Shown here: positions 1-6,618 of the stretch, in pieces
How the letters are laid out: each line of letters begins with the position of its first letter
How positions within the stretch are numbered: position 1 is the first letter of the stretch
Assembly (NCBI GenBank): GCA_007127935.1
Contig: SKYL01000082.1
Coordinates: 1-7,687, forward strand
Reading direction: 5' to 3'
Length of the DNA: 7,687 bases
From: Halorhodospira sp.
GTDB lineage: Bacteria; Pseudomonadota; Gammaproteobacteria; Nitrococcales; Halorhodospiraceae
Notes under the pieces: generated by a model
What the model saw: only the letters and a program-made list of their open reading frames with translations
Told to the model about the DNA's origin: nothing
Databases searched by the model: none
Translations under genes and position numbers: made by a program

Positions 1-1326
1 CAGGTCTCGGAACTGGAGGCGGTGCGTCACTACACCCGGCTCTCCCAGAAGAACTTCGCCATCGACACCCACTTCTACCCCCTCGGTTCGTGCACCATGA
101 AGTACAACCCGCGGGGGGCCCATGCGGCAGCCATGCTGCCGTCTTTCCTGGAGCGTCATCCGCTGGCCCCGGCGGCCACCGGCCAGGGCTTCATGGCGTG
201 CATCCACGAACTCCAGGAGACGCTGGCCGAGGTCAGCGGCATGAGCGCGGTGACCCTCTCCGTGATGGCTGGCGCCCAGGGCGAGTTCGCCGGTGTGGCC
301 ATGATCCGCGCCTACCACCGGGCTCGGGGTGACACGGCGCGGGACGAGATCCTGGTCCCCGACGCGGCCCACGGCACCAACCCCGCCACCGCCACCATGT
401 GCGGCTTCAAGGTCCGTGAGATCCCCACCGGGGCCGACGGCGACGTGGACATGGAGGCGCTGCGCGCCGCCTGCGGGGAGAAGACCGCCGGCATCATGCT
501 CACCAACCCGTCCACGGTGGGCGTCTTCGAGCGCCATATCAAGGAGATCGCCCGAACCGTGCACCAGGCCGGCGGGCTGCTCTACTACGACGGCGCCAAC
601 CTCAACGCCATCCTGGGCAAGGTGCGGCCCGGCGACATGGGCTTCGACGTCATCCACATGAATCTGCACAAGACCTTCTCCACCCCCCATGGCGGGGGCG
701 GCCCCGGAGCGGCGGCGGTGGGGGTCGGCGACCGCCTGTTGCCGTACCTGCCCATCCCCCGTGTGGCCAAGGGGGCCGAAGGGTACCGCTGGCTCGACGA
801 GGACGACTGCCCCGAGACCATTGGCCGCATGGGCGCCTTCGCCGGCAACGCCGGCATCCTGCTGCGTGCGTACGTATACGTCCGTATGCTGGGCCGGGAG
901 GGCATGGTGCGAGTGGCCAAGTACTCGACCCTCAACGCCAACTACCTCATGGCCCGGCTACGGGACGCCGGCTTCACCGTGGCCTACCCGGAGCGGCGAG
1001 CGAGCCACGAGTTCATCATCAGTCTCAAGCGGGAGGCCAAGGATTTGGGCGCCACCGCCATGGACTTCGCCAAACGGCTGCTCGATCTGGGCTTCCACGC
1101 CCCCACCACCTACTTTCCGCTGCTGGTCCCCGAGGCGCTGCTCATCGAGCCCACCGAGACCGAATCGAAGCGGGAACTGGACGGGTTCGTGGACGCCATG
1201 GTGCGCATCCGCGAAGAGGCGCGTCAGGACCTGGAGACCTTGAAAGGCGCCCCCTACCGCCTGCCGGTCCGGCGGTTGGACGACGTCAAGGCGGCGCGGG
1301 AGCTGGATCTGCGCTGGACCGCGTAG
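1..1326 (+). CDS. gcvPB: Glycine dehydrogenase (decarboxylating) subunit 2, P-protein beta chain, 5'-partial
   Basis: This is the PLP-binding half of the two-subunit P-protein of the glycine cleavage system. With GcvPA it decarboxylates glycine and passes the aminomethyl group to lipoyl-GcvH in the cytosol. The reading frame is open from base 1 (QVSELEAVRHYTRLSQ...), so the gene starts upstream; 441 codons are visible and roughly 45 N-terminal residues are missing compared with usual family members. Family hallmarks are RLSQKNFAID, FYPLGSCTMKYNPR near the visible start, AHGTNPATATMCG, and the PLP-lysine motif NLHKTFSTPHGGGGPG, with the Schiff-base lysine codon at 670-672. Stop is TAG at 1324-1326. 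gcvPA is probably just upstream, outside the window. No terminator is seen before the next gene 70 bases downstream, so cotranscription is possible. The identification is very secure; the single-chain GcvP is excluded because the C-terminal half starts its own conserved GcvPB-like N-terminus here. Confidence 0.95.
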   Translation, partial: QVSELEAVRHYTRLSQKNFAIDTHFYPLGSCTMKYNPRGAHAAAMLPSFLERHPLAPAATGQGFMACIHELQETLAEVSGMSAVTLSVMAGAQGEFAGVAMIRAYHRARGDTARDEILVPDAAHGTNPATATMCGFKVREIPTGADGDVDMEALRAACGEKTAGIMLTNPSTVGVFERHIKEIARTVHQAGGLLYYDGANLNAILGKVRPGDMGFDVIHMNLHKTFSTPHGGGGPGAAAVGVGDRLLPYLPIPRVAKGAEGYRWLDEDDCPETIGRMGAFAGNAGILLRAYVYVRMLGREGMVRVAKYSTLNANYLMARLRDAGFTVAYPERRASHEFIISLKREAKDLGATAMDFAKRLLDLGFHAPTTYFPLLVPEALLIEPTETESKRELDGFVDAMVRIREEARQDLETLKGAPYRLPVRRLDDVKAARELDLRWTA

Positions 1327-1349
1327 CGGATCGTGGACCCGGCGCCACG

Positions 1350-1377
1350 CACTTGCCACTTACAACTTGAAACTTAG
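1350..1377 (+). repeat. Four tandem degenerate heptamers
   Basis: Four abutting 7-base units, CACTTGC, CACTTAC, AACTTGA and AACTTAG, share the pattern (C/A)ACTT(G/A)N. They lie in the 70-base gap between gcvPB and the kinase gene, just before its Shine-Dalgarno sequence. The stretch is AT-richer than its surroundings. It resembles short tandemly repeated heptamers found between genes in some bacteria. No function can be assigned from the sequence. Confidence 0.6.
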
Positions 1378-1385
1378 ATCATTTT

Positions 1386-1390
1386 GGAGG
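1386..1390 (+). promoter_or_regulatory. Ribosome binding site that sets the kinase start
   Basis: GGAGG sits six bases before the ATG at 1397. This favours that ATG over the in-frame TTG at 1367, which would put ten unconserved residues in front and start inside the heptamer repeat. Confidence 0.85.
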
Positions 1391-1396
1391 GATTCC

Positions 1397-2347
1397 ATGT
1401 CAGCCATCATCAGCGGCTCCGTCGCCTTCGACAACATCATGGTCTTTCAGGACCGCTTCCGGAACCACATCCTGCCGGAGCAGGTGCATATTCTGAACGT
1501 CTCATTCCTCGTTCCGGAGCTGCGGCGTGAGTTCGGCGGGTGCGCCGGTAACATCGCCTACAACCTGAGGCTGTTGGGCGAAGAGCCGCTGCCTTTGGCC
1601 ACGGTCGGCGCCGACTACGGCCCGTACGGCGAGTGGCTGGAGCGCAAGGGGGTTAACCAGCGCTACATCCAGGTTATGGAGGAGGCCTACACCGCCCAGG
1701 CGTACATCACCACCGATGTGGACGATAACCAGATCACCGCCTTCCACCCCGGCGCCATGGCCTTGGCCCACCACGTGGACGTCCCCACCGACGCCGGCGC
1801 CAAGCTCGGCGTGGTGGCCCCCAACGGGCCGGACGGGATGGTGAAGCACGCGCGGCAATTCGTGGCCGCCGGCATTCCCTTCATTTTCGACCCGGGCCAG
1901 GCGCTGCCCCTGTTCGACGGCGACCAGTTGCGGGAGTTCATCGACGCTGCGACTTGGGTGGCGGTGAACGACTACGAGTCCCGCCTCGTCTGCGAGCGCA
2001 CCGGCCTCTCCCCGGAGGAGATTGCCCGACAGGTGGAGGCGCTGATCGTCACCCGGGGCGGGGAGGGCTCCTTCATCTACACCGGCGGCGAGCGCATCCG
2101 CATCCCGGTGGCCAAGGCCAACGCGGTGGTGGACCCCACCGGCTGCGGCGACGCCTTCCGAGCCGGCATTCTTTTTGGCCTGATCCGCGGGCTTGATTGG
2201 GAGACCACCGGCCGCATCGCCTCGTTGATGGGGGCGGTCAAGGTTGAACACCACGGCACCCAAAACCACACCTTGACCCAGGAGCAATTGCGAACCCGCT
2301 ACATGGAGTCGTTCCACGCCGAGCTGGAGACGGCACTGGCCATGTAA
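1397..2347 (+). CDS. PfkB-family sugar/nucleoside kinase, adenosine kinase-like
   Basis: This is a 316-residue ribokinase-fold kinase, the usual length for the family, and probably cytosolic. The N-terminus has the substrate-site pattern GSVAFD (Asp12) and the Gly-rich motif GGCAGN (residues 47-52). The C-terminal PfkB signature is DPTGCGDAFRAG, with the catalytic base Asp252 and the anion hole formed by the preceding GCG. The stretch FRNHILPEQVHILNVSFLVPELRREFGG resembles bacterial proteins annotated as adenosine kinases. Adenosine to AMP with ATP is therefore the best guess, but another nucleoside or sugar is possible. ATG at 1397 is chosen because of the GGAGG at 1386-1390. It lies downstream of gcvPB on the same strand and 35 bases before ampD, so it may be part of one transcript. 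Family assignment is secure; substrate is not. Confidence 0.85.
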   Translation: MSAIISGSVAFDNIMVFQDRFRNHILPEQVHILNVSFLVPELRREFGGCAGNIAYNLRLLGEEPLPLATVGADYGPYGEWLERKGVNQRYIQVMEEAYTAQAYITTDVDDNQITAFHPGAMALAHHVDVPTDAGAKLGVVAPNGPDGMVKHARQFVAAGIPFIFDPGQALPLFDGDQLREFIDAATWVAVNDYESRLVCERTGLSPEEIARQVEALIVTRGGEGSFIYTGGERIRIPVAKANAVVDPTGCGDAFRAGILFGLIRGLDWETTGRIASLMGAVKVEHHGTQNHTLTQEQLRTRYMESFHAELETALAM

Positions 2348-2363
2348 GATGCGGCATCGCATC
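2348..2363 (+). other. Small hairpin between the kinase gene and ampD
   Basis: A perfect 6-bp inverted repeat (GATGCG and CGCATC) with a four-base loop begins directly after the kinase stop codon. No T-tract follows, so it is not a convincing intrinsic terminator. It could stabilise the transcript end or be chance. Confidence 0.3.
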
Positions 2364-2382
2364 CGCCTCTGACAGGCAACCC

Positions 2383-2997
2383 TTGTTGAATCCAAAGCTC
2401 GACGTCCGTATCGATATCGTCACCGGCCTGGTGGCACCGGCCGAACAGCGGCCGTCGCCCAACCACGACACCCGGCCCCCCGGCTGCGCCATCGACTTGC
2501 TTGTGCTCCACGGGATCAGCCTACCCCCGGGGACGTTCGGCGGTCCGTGGGTCGATCGGCTGTTCAATAACCGCCTCGACCCCGACGCCCACCCTTACTT
2601 TCAGGAGATCGCTCACCTGCGGGTCTCCTGCCACCTCCTGGTGGACCGGGAAGGCGCGCTGATCCAGTACGTTCCACTCCACCGGCGCGCCTGGCACGCG
2701 GGCCGCTCAACCCATCGGGGGCGGTCGGATTGCAACGACTTCTCTATCGGCGTGGAGCTGGAGGGGACCGACGAACAGCCCTATACCGAGGCCCAGTACC
2801 GGGTCCTCGATCGGTTGTTGCCGGCATTGGTGACCGCGTATCCCGCCATTACCGCGGATCGGATCGTCGGCCACTGCGATATCGCCCCGGACCGTAAGAC
2901 CGACCCGGGTCCATGCTTTGACTGGCGGCGGGTACGGCAGGCCCTCAATCGTGACCGCGCGGGCTACTCCGAGCGGCCTGCGGGCAAGGCAGACTGA
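2383..2997 (+). CDS. ampD: 1,6-anhydro-N-acetylmuramyl-L-alanine amidase AmpD
   Basis: AmpD is a cytosolic zinc amidase that removes the peptide from 1,6-anhydro-MurNAc-peptides during peptidoglycan recycling, and so keeps the beta-lactamase inducer low where AmpR is present. The 204-residue product is an Amidase_2 protein that aligns closely with E. coli AmpD. Zinc ligands are predicted as His43 (VLHGISLPPG), His164 (VGHCDIAPDRK) and Asp174 (KTDPGPCFDW). Catalytic Glu125 (VELEG) and Lys172 match E. coli Glu116 and Lys162. Other conserved blocks are FGGPW, EIAHLRVSCHLLV and RAWHAG. There is no signal peptide, which fits AmpD and argues against the periplasmic AmiD. The start is TTG at 2383 (or the next codon, also TTG) with only a weak AGG upstream; no ATG or GTG lies nearby in frame at the expected N-terminus. 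It follows the kinase gene by 35 bases. Its last 53 bases overlap the convergent apaH. Confidence 0.93.
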   Translation: MLNPKLDVRIDIVTGLVAPAEQRPSPNHDTRPPGCAIDLLVLHGISLPPGTFGGPWVDRLFNNRLDPDAHPYFQEIAHLRVSCHLLVDREGALIQYVPLHRRAWHAGRSTHRGRSDCNDFSIGVELEGTDEQPYTEAQYRVLDRLLPALVTAYPAITADRIVGHCDIAPDRKTDPGPCFDWRRVRQALNRDRAGYSERPAGKAD

Positions 2998-3802
2998 TCC
3001 GCTGCCCCTCCCCCTTGGGGTCGAGCCGCACTGCGGTTAAGGTTCCACCCCACAAGCAGCCGGTATCGATGGAGAGCACCCCGTCGCGATGGTGAAAGCC
3101 CAGCCGTGACCAGTGGCCCGTCACCAAGGTCACCGGGTCCGGCGCGGAGCGGAGGCTGCGGCGGCTCTCGAACCAAGGGATGTACCCCTCCGGCGCGCCC
3201 TCGATCGCCCCCTTGTAGCGCAACTGCAAGGCGCCGTTGGCGTCGGTGAAGCGCATCCGGGTGAAGGCGTTGGTGATGAAACGCAGGCGGTCGTAGCCGG
3301 AGAGGTCTTCCGACCACTCGTTGGGCCGGTTGCCGTACACATGGTCCATGAAGTCGATGAAACGGTCCCCGCCCAGCTCCGCCTCCAACTCGCGGGCGTA
3401 GCCCACGGCCTCGTCCACGCTCCAGGCCGGCGGCAGGCCAGCATGCACCATGGCGTAGCCCAAACCGAGATCGAGATGCATCAGCGGCCGGCGGCGCAGC
3501 CACTCCATCAACTCGTCACTGTCCTCAGCATCGAGGACCGACCGCAGGGTATCGTTGGGCTTCAGTCGGCCGTGGCCACTCCACACCGCCAGGAGATGGA
3601 TATCGTGGTTCCCGAGGACGGTCACCGCGCCTTCACCCATGGCGCGCACCAGGCGGAGAACACCGAGGGAGTCCGGCCCCCGGTTGACCAAGTCGCCGAC
3701 GAACCAGATTTGGTCCGTGGACGGATCGAACGAGACGGCATCCAGCAACCGCTCCAGCGGTTCCCGGCACCCTTGTATGTCGCCGATGGCGTAGACAGCC
3801 AC
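2945..3802 (-). CDS. apaH: Bis(5'-nucleosyl)-tetraphosphatase (symmetrical) ApaH
   Basis: ApaH is a cytosolic metallophosphoesterase that splits Ap4A into two ADP, and in enteric bacteria also removes Np4-type RNA caps. The product is 285 residues, close to the E. coli length of 280. Metal-site motifs run in order: GDIQGC (7-12), GDLVNRGPDS (36-45), GNHD (64-67), then HAGLPPAW, the ApaH-typical RLRFITNAFTRMRF, GHWSRLG and DTGCLWGGTLTA. Gln10 replaces the His of the classical GDxHG motif; as I recall, this variant is common in Pseudomonas-type ApaH, so it is not a sign of inactivation. The start is GTG at 3802, preceded by AGGGGG at 3807-3812. Only 12 bases separate it from the response-regulator stop, so it probably ends that operon. 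The C-terminal end is encoded opposite the 3' end of ampD. Confidence 0.94.
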   Translation of the reverse strand: MAVYAIGDIQGCREPLERLLDAVSFDPSTDQIWFVGDLVNRGPDSLGVLRLVRAMGEGAVTVLGNHDIHLLAVWSGHGRLKPNDTLRSVLDAEDSDELMEWLRRRPLMHLDLGLGYAMVHAGLPPAWSVDEAVGYARELEAELGGDRFIDFMDHVYGNRPNEWSEDLSGYDRLRFITNAFTRMRFTDANGALQLRYKGAIEGAPEGYIPWFESRRSLRSAPDPVTLVTGHWSRLGFHHRDGVLSIDTGCLWGGTLTAVRLDPKGEGQRISLPCPQAARSSPRGHD

Positions 3803-3806
3803 GTTA

Positions 3807-3812
3807 CCCCCT
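3807..3812 (-). promoter_or_regulatory. Ribosome binding site for apaH
   Basis: AGGGGG on the minus strand lies four bases before the GTG start of apaH and two bases after the regulator stop codon. It supports the GTG start and translation from the upstream transcript. Confidence 0.7.
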
Positions 3813-3814
3813 GA

Positions 3815-5152
3815 TCACGAGCCGGAACTTTGCTTCCCCGGTATCTCCAACCGCCGCATCTTATCCCACAGCGCCTTACGGCTGATCCCCAGTTGCGCGG
3901 CAGTGACGCCGATCCGGCCGTCGTTCTCGTCCAAGGCGCGGACGATATGATCCCGTTCGCACGCACGCAAGTGCTCGGTAAGATCCGCCGGCCCCAACCC
4001 CCGTGAGCCCGACCCGGCGCAGGCGTCCGAACCGGCCTCCTCAAAGAGATCGGTGGGGCCGATCACCTCCCTGTCGGCCAGGATGCAGGCCCGCTCCACC
4101 GTATGCCGCAGTTCGCGAAGATTGCCAGGCCAAGCATAGGCCAGGAGCGCACTGCGGGCGGCGGGCGCCAACCGCCTCGGGCTGGCCCCGTGGCCCGGGC
4201 ACTCTTCAAGGAAGCGATCGGCGAAAAATAGAATATCCTCGGGCCGCTCCCGCAGCGGCGGGATACGGACCTGCACGGTATTGATCCGATAGTAGAGATC
4301 TTCCCGAAACTCTCCGTCGCGCACCATCTCCTGCAGATCGCGGTGGGTGGCCGAGAGCACCGTGACCTCCACCGAAGTCGGCTTCTCGGCCCCCACACGG
4401 ACGATTTCCCGCTCCTGTATGGCGCGCAGTAGCTTTACCTGCATGGCCGGCGACATATCGCCGATCTCATCGAGAAAAAGAGTGCCGCCCTGGGCACGCT
4501 CGAAGACGCCCCGGCGGGCGTGGGTGGCCCCGGTGAAGGCCCCCCGCTCGTGACCAAACAGCTCCGCCTCCAATAGGGTCTCGGTGAACGCGCCGCAGTT
4601 CACCGCGATGAACGGCCGACCGGGACCGCCGGGGGCGCTTTCATGCAGCAGCCGGGCCACGTGCTCCTTGCCGACGCCCGACTCGCCCACCACCAACGCA
4701 TCGACGCTGGCAGCGGCGATTTTCGCCACCCGCGCCCCCACCCGTTTCATCGCCGGAGAGATCCCGAGGGTCATCGAAGCGCCGCCGGTCGGCCGGCCGG
4801 GCGCCAGGGTGCGAACCTTCTCGACCAATTCGTCCAGATCGAACGGCTTGACCACGTAGTCGGCCGCCCCCTCTTTCAACAAGCGTACCGCTCGCTCGAC
4901 CGAGGCGTAGGCGGTGATAAACATGAACGGCGCCTCCAATGAAGGGGCCGTCTTCCGAAAGAGGGTCTCGCCGTCACCGTCCGGGAGGCGGATGTCACTG
5001 ATCACCACGGAGAACTCGTCAGTCCTCAGCGCCGCACTCGCCTCGGCCAGGGAGCCGCACCAGCGCACTTGATAGCCTTCCAGTGTAAAGCGGTCGTGAA
5101 GCGACTCGCCCATGATCGGATCATCTTCCACCAGGCAGATCCGCTGCGTCAT
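3815..5152 (-). CDS. arxR: Sigma-54-dependent response regulator (NtrC/AioR-like), tentative ArxR
   Basis: This 445-residue cytoplasmic enhancer-binding protein has the full NtrC architecture. The receiver domain spans 1-116, with acidic pocket Asp10/Asp11, phosphoacceptor Asp53, Thr80 and Lys102. The AAA+ domain spans about 128-360, with Walker A GESGVGKE (Lys162), the sigma-54 contact loop GAFTGA (204-209) and Walker B LFLDEI (Asp228-Glu229). A Fis-type helix-turn-helix follows at about 409-437 (GVTAAQLGISRKALWDKMRRLEI). All key residues are intact, so it should activate sigma-54 promoters when phosphorylated. ATG at 5152 overlaps the kinase stop by four bases (ATGA), with GGAGGGG at 5158-5164 as ribosome site, so the kinase is the obvious partner. 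The sigma-54 promoter at 7631-7646 is a likely target. The symbol arxR rests on gene order and the divergent promoter, not on a diagnostic motif; aioR or another regulator of this type remains possible. Family confidence is very high, symbol moderate. Confidence 0.7.
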   Translation of the reverse strand: MTQRICLVEDDPIMGESLHDRFTLEGYQVRWCGSLAEASAALRTDEFSVVISDIRLPDGDGETLFRKTAPSLEAPFMFITAYASVERAVRLLKEGAADYVVKPFDLDELVEKVRTLAPGRPTGGASMTLGISPAMKRVGARVAKIAAASVDALVVGESGVGKEHVARLLHESAPGGPGRPFIAVNCGAFTETLLEAELFGHERGAFTGATHARRGVFERAQGGTLFLDEIGDMSPAMQVKLLRAIQEREIVRVGAEKPTSVEVTVLSATHRDLQEMVRDGEFREDLYYRINTVQVRIPPLRERPEDILFFADRFLEECPGHGASPRRLAPAARSALLAYAWPGNLRELRHTVERACILADREVIGPTDLFEEAGSDACAGSGSRGLGPADLTEHLRACERDHIVRALDENDGRIGVTAAQLGISRKALWDKMRRLEIPGKQSSGS

Positions 5153-6618
5153 ACCAACCCCTCCGCCCCGTCCGCACCGGCCGTCTCTTCCTCGGCAACC
5201 GGCAGCGTCACGTGGAAACGGGTATCCCCGGGGCGGCTGGTCACCACGATCTCACCCCGGAGCTGCTCCACCAACTGATAGGTGACCCAGAGCCCAAGCC
5301 CATTGCCGCGACCTTCCGTGTCGGCGAAGGGCTCAAAGAGCCGATCTCTTTGGGATTCAGAGATGTGGGCACCATCGTTGGCCACCTCCAACGCCAGTCT
5401 TCCACCGTCATAGCTCAACCGCACCGAGACCTCGCCCCCAGAGGCCGCGGCCCGGATCGCGTTGAGTAATAGGTTGATCAGGATCTGCCGCACCGGGGTC
5501 GCCGGAATCTGTACCGCCTCCGGGATGCCCACCCGCCAGTCGAGTTGGATCGAACGGCGGCGCAGGTCGTAGTCGACGAGCATCCGAACATCCTCCACAT
5601 CGTGCCTCGTCAACGGGTCCCTGGTGATCCGCGCCTCCACCAAAAGGGCGCCGACGATCTCCCGAATCTGCAACAACCCCCGCTCGATCAAAGAGAGGGT
5701 CCGCTGGGTGAAGGGATCGCTCTGCCCGTGCCGGCGATAGGTATTCACAGCGTTGAGCATCCCACCCAGTGGGTTATTGATCTCGTGGGCAATCCCCGCC
5801 GACAGCCGCCCAATGGCCGCCAAACGGTCGGAGCGTACCACCTGACGCTCCAGGTCCTGCTTGTGCTCCAACTCCACCAACATGGTGGCAAACCGCTCGT
5901 AGAGGCGCGCCACCTCGTCCCGCCCCTCCGGAGGCGGCAACGTAGCCGCCAACTCGCCGGGGGAGCGCCGGCCCACGGCCTCGATATAGTGGGTGAGACG
6001 GATCAGCGGTTGGGCAACCCGCGTCCCCATCCACCACCCCAACGGCACCAGTACCGCGATCACCGCCAAGGTCGCCACGGCCACCTGGATTAACCCGCCA
6101 TGGAAACGGTCTAGAAAGCCGGGTCGATCGTACCGTATAAGGACGGTGCCCATCCGCACACCGTCCATGGAGACGGGGATCAGCAACCACCAGCCCGTAT
6201 CGTCACGAAGCCGGCCGGTGGCCTGTTCGCGCACGAGCCGGATCAACGGGTCGAGCCTGCCATCGTCATCGGCGACCGGCAGGGTGGTTTGCACGCGAAA
6301 GCGCTGCGGATCGCTGGAGACATAGACTCGGGATTCTGGGTCGAGGACGATGATGGTGGACGGCCGCCGGTGTTCCTCCATGGCGGCCTCCATGGGCGTG
6401 TTCACCACCTCCCACGCCCGCCACAGATCGTCACGCAACATCAGCGGCGCCAGACTCTCCGCCAGCACGCGGCCGAGGCTCTCGCTGTGCTCACTGAGTT
6501 CGCGCTCCGCATCCCGCCAGGCGTGCCCCAGCACGGCGGCCGAGATCGTGGAGGCCGTCACGACCACCACCAGCACGATCTGCAAGGGCACCTTGGTCCG
6601 ATAACTTAGGCCCCTCAC
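5149..6618 (-). CDS. arxS: Membrane sensor histidine kinase, tentative ArxS
   Basis: This is a 489-residue inner-membrane two-component kinase. TM1 is at about 10-30 and TM2 at about 176-198, enclosing a periplasmic domain of roughly 140 residues. A HAMP-like linker follows at about 199-250, starting TRVAQPLIRLTHYIEAVG. HisKA has phosphoacceptor His278 in AGIAHEINNPLGGML, the NtrB-like HEINNPL form. The HATPase domain has the N box LINLLLNAIRAA (Asn386) and the G2 box GRGNGLGL (about 436-443). The G1 box reads VANDGAHIS (412-420) where DxGxG is usual, so the ADP-contacting Asp position appears to be Asn414 and the last Gly a His. The start is GTG at 6618 in a GTGA overlap with the upstream gene, with GGAGG ten bases before. 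The flanking binding protein and sigma-54 regulator suggest that it senses the state of the periplasmic protein and phosphorylates the regulator. Kinase assignment is certain; the arx symbol is inferred from context. Confidence 0.7.
   Translation of the reverse strand: MRGLSYRTKVPLQIVLVVVVTASTISAAVLGHAWRDAERELSEHSESLGRVLAESLAPLMLRDDLWRAWEVVNTPMEAAMEEHRRPSTIIVLDPESRVYVSSDPQRFRVQTTLPVADDDGRLDPLIRLVREQATGRLRDDTGWWLLIPVSMDGVRMGTVLIRYDRPGFLDRFHGGLIQVAVATLAVIAVLVPLGWWMGTRVAQPLIRLTHYIEAVGRRSPGELAATLPPPEGRDEVARLYERFATMLVELEHKQDLERQVVRSDRLAAIGRLSAGIAHEINNPLGGMLNAVNTYRRHGQSDPFTQRTLSLIERGLLQIREIVGALLVEARITRDPLTRHDVEDVRMLVDYDLRRRSIQLDWRVGIPEAVQIPATPVRQILINLLLNAIRAAASGGEVSVRLSYDGGRLALEVANDGAHISESQRDRLFEPFADTEGRGNGLGLWVTYQLVEQLRGEIVVTSRPGDTRFHVTLPVAEEETAGADGAEGLV

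Noticed and set aside
1367..1396. Upstream TTG start for the kinase
   Set aside because: It begins inside the heptamer repeat and lacks a ribosome site, whereas ATG 1397 has GGAGG at proper spacing and matches the family N-terminus.
1502..2395. Long antisense frame (297 codons) opposite the PfkB-family kinase
   Set aside because: It overlaps a clearly conserved kinase. Its His/Gly/Val-rich composition is typical of an antisense shadow in GC-rich DNA, and no domain is recognisable.
3113..3814. Antisense frame (233 codons) opposite apaH
   Set aside because: apaH is unmistakable on the other strand; the antisense product is low-complexity Arg/Ala/Val-rich with no known motif.
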